From contig VEOV01000245.1 in NCBI GenBank assembly GCA_012026855.1, forward strand, positions 1 to 6,176: a stretch of DNA of 6,176 bases, given 5' to 3'. Below, in pieces: positions 5,519-6,176 of the stretch. The position numbers were made by a program, and so were the translations under genes. Within the stretch, counting starts at the first letter, position 1; each line of letters opens with the position of its first letter. The notes under the pieces were generated by a model. That model did no database searches. It had not been told where the DNA came from and was given only the letters and a program-made list of their open reading frames with translations. The stretch comes from Geobacter sp. GTDB taxonomy: Bacteria > Desulfobacterota > Desulfuromonadia > Geobacterales > DSM-12255.

Positions 5519-6176
5519 CTACAGTTCAAACTTCAGACCGTCGTAGGCAAGGAAGATGCCTTCAGGGAGTCCGGCTTCCTCCTGATGTGAAATCTCATGG
5601 GTCAGATGGGTAAAATAGGTCTGCCTGGCGCCGATCCGGGCAGCAATGTCAATGGCGCTCGCAAAGTTGAAATGGTGCGGGTGCGGGGTGTGTCTGAGGG
5701 CGTCAATTACCAGCACATCCAGCCCGGCAAGGAGCTGCATGGAGTCGGCCGGGATGCTGCTGCAATCGGTAAGATAGGCAAAATTGTTGAAGCGGAAACC
5801 GGTGGCTTGCATCGAGCCGTGCAGCAGAGGGACAGGAACTATATCTACGTCGAAAAGGTTGAACGGCCCGGTAAGAGGGTGTGGCTCAAGCAGTTGATGG
5901 TAACCGTATTTGGAGTGCCCGGTGAAAATATAGGAGAATTTGCCGTCTATTTCGGCAAGTGTTTCCGCTGTTGCATAGCAGGGGATTATTTTTCTGGTGA
6001 TGAAATGAAAGCCGCGCAGATCATCGATACCATGAATATGGTCGGCATGGGGGTGGGTATAGAGTACCGCGTCAATGGCGGGTATCCCTTCCCGGATCGC
6101 CTGGATCCGCAGGTCAGTGGCGGTATCGACCAGAATGAACTTGCTGCCGTTTTCAACAAGCAGCGATGTTCTTGTC
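5519..6176 (-). CDS. PhnP-like metallo-beta-lactamase-fold hydrolase, N-terminus off the window
   Basis: The frame is open from the right edge (first full codon at 6175) to a TAG at 5519-5521, giving 218 residues. Numbering from the edge, the metal-binding signature HPHADH is at 41-46 (bases 6038-6055). Later expected ligands follow: H119 in PLLHG, D137 in YLTDCSS, and H190/H193 in FTHLTHE, with an HTPHPHHFN loop at 162-170. This order and the strand LLVENGSKFILVDTATDLR before the signature fit the PhnP group (COG1235-type) of metal-dependent phosphodiesterases. Only some 30-40 residues should be missing. A Met at 5812 is an internal residue, not the start, since the catalytic signature lies upstream of it. 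The family usually carries two Mn or Zn ions and cleaves phosphodiesters, including cyclic phosphates. No phn (phosphonate) genes are visible here, so the phnP name and substrate are not justified. The gene lies 73 bases upstream of the 614-residue gene on the same strand and is probably a separate function. Confidence 0.88.
   Translation of the reverse strand, partial: TRTSLLVENGSKFILVDTATDLRIQAIREGIPAIDAVLYTHPHADHIHGIDDLRGFHFITRKIIPCYATAETLAEIDGKFSYIFTGHSKYGYHQLLEPHPLTGPFNLFDVDIVPVPLLHGSMQATGFRFNNFAYLTDCSSIPADSMQLLAGLDVLVIDALRHTPHPHHFNFASAIDIAARIGARQTYFTHLTHEISHQEEAGLPEGIFLAYDGLKFEL

Noticed and set aside
5519..5812. Short 97-residue gene starting at the ATG at 5812
   Set aside because: The same frame stays open to the window edge, and the catalytic HPHADH signature lies upstream at 6038-6055. 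This Met is internal to the hydrolase.

Overview
The window holds five protein-coding genes and no RNA gene, mobile element, CRISPR array or integration site that I can see. Base composition is moderate to GC-rich, and a fully equipped sigma-54 activator carries three GAF-type sensor modules. Together with the general look of the proteins this suggests a delta-proteobacterium, perhaps of the Geobacter/Desulfuromonas kind. That assignment is inference from style; no taxonomic marker gene is present.

Layout. Positions 1-255 (+ strand) hold the C-terminal end of an unrecognised protein, entering from the left edge behind a run of C that looks like a sequencing or assembly-edge artefact. After a 31-base convergent gap, everything else lies on the minus strand. 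Read in the direction of transcription (right to left) these are: a PhnP-like metallo-beta-lactamase-fold hydrolase cut by the right edge (6176-5519); a 614-residue protein of unknown function (5445-3601); a 931-residue GAF-GAF-GAF-AAA+ sigma-54-dependent transcriptional activator (3517-722); and a 133-residue zinc-ribbon-like protein (688-287).

The last three are closely spaced (gaps of 83 and 33 bases) and could form one unit: an uncharacterised large protein, a cytoplasmic sensor-activator and a small zinc-binding protein. The activator also appears to have its own sigma-70-type promoter in the 83-base gap (TTGACA, 17 bases, TAGACT). Three short perfect palindromes lie there on the -35, on the -10/start site and on the ribosome binding site, so the activator is probably controlled separately. 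I found no convincing sigma-54 (-24/-12) promoter in the window, so its target genes are probably elsewhere.

The most interesting points are the unknown 614-residue partner, the non-Fis C-terminal region of the activator, and the palindrome cluster at its promoter. The hydrolase gene and the left-edge fragment look like unrelated neighbours.
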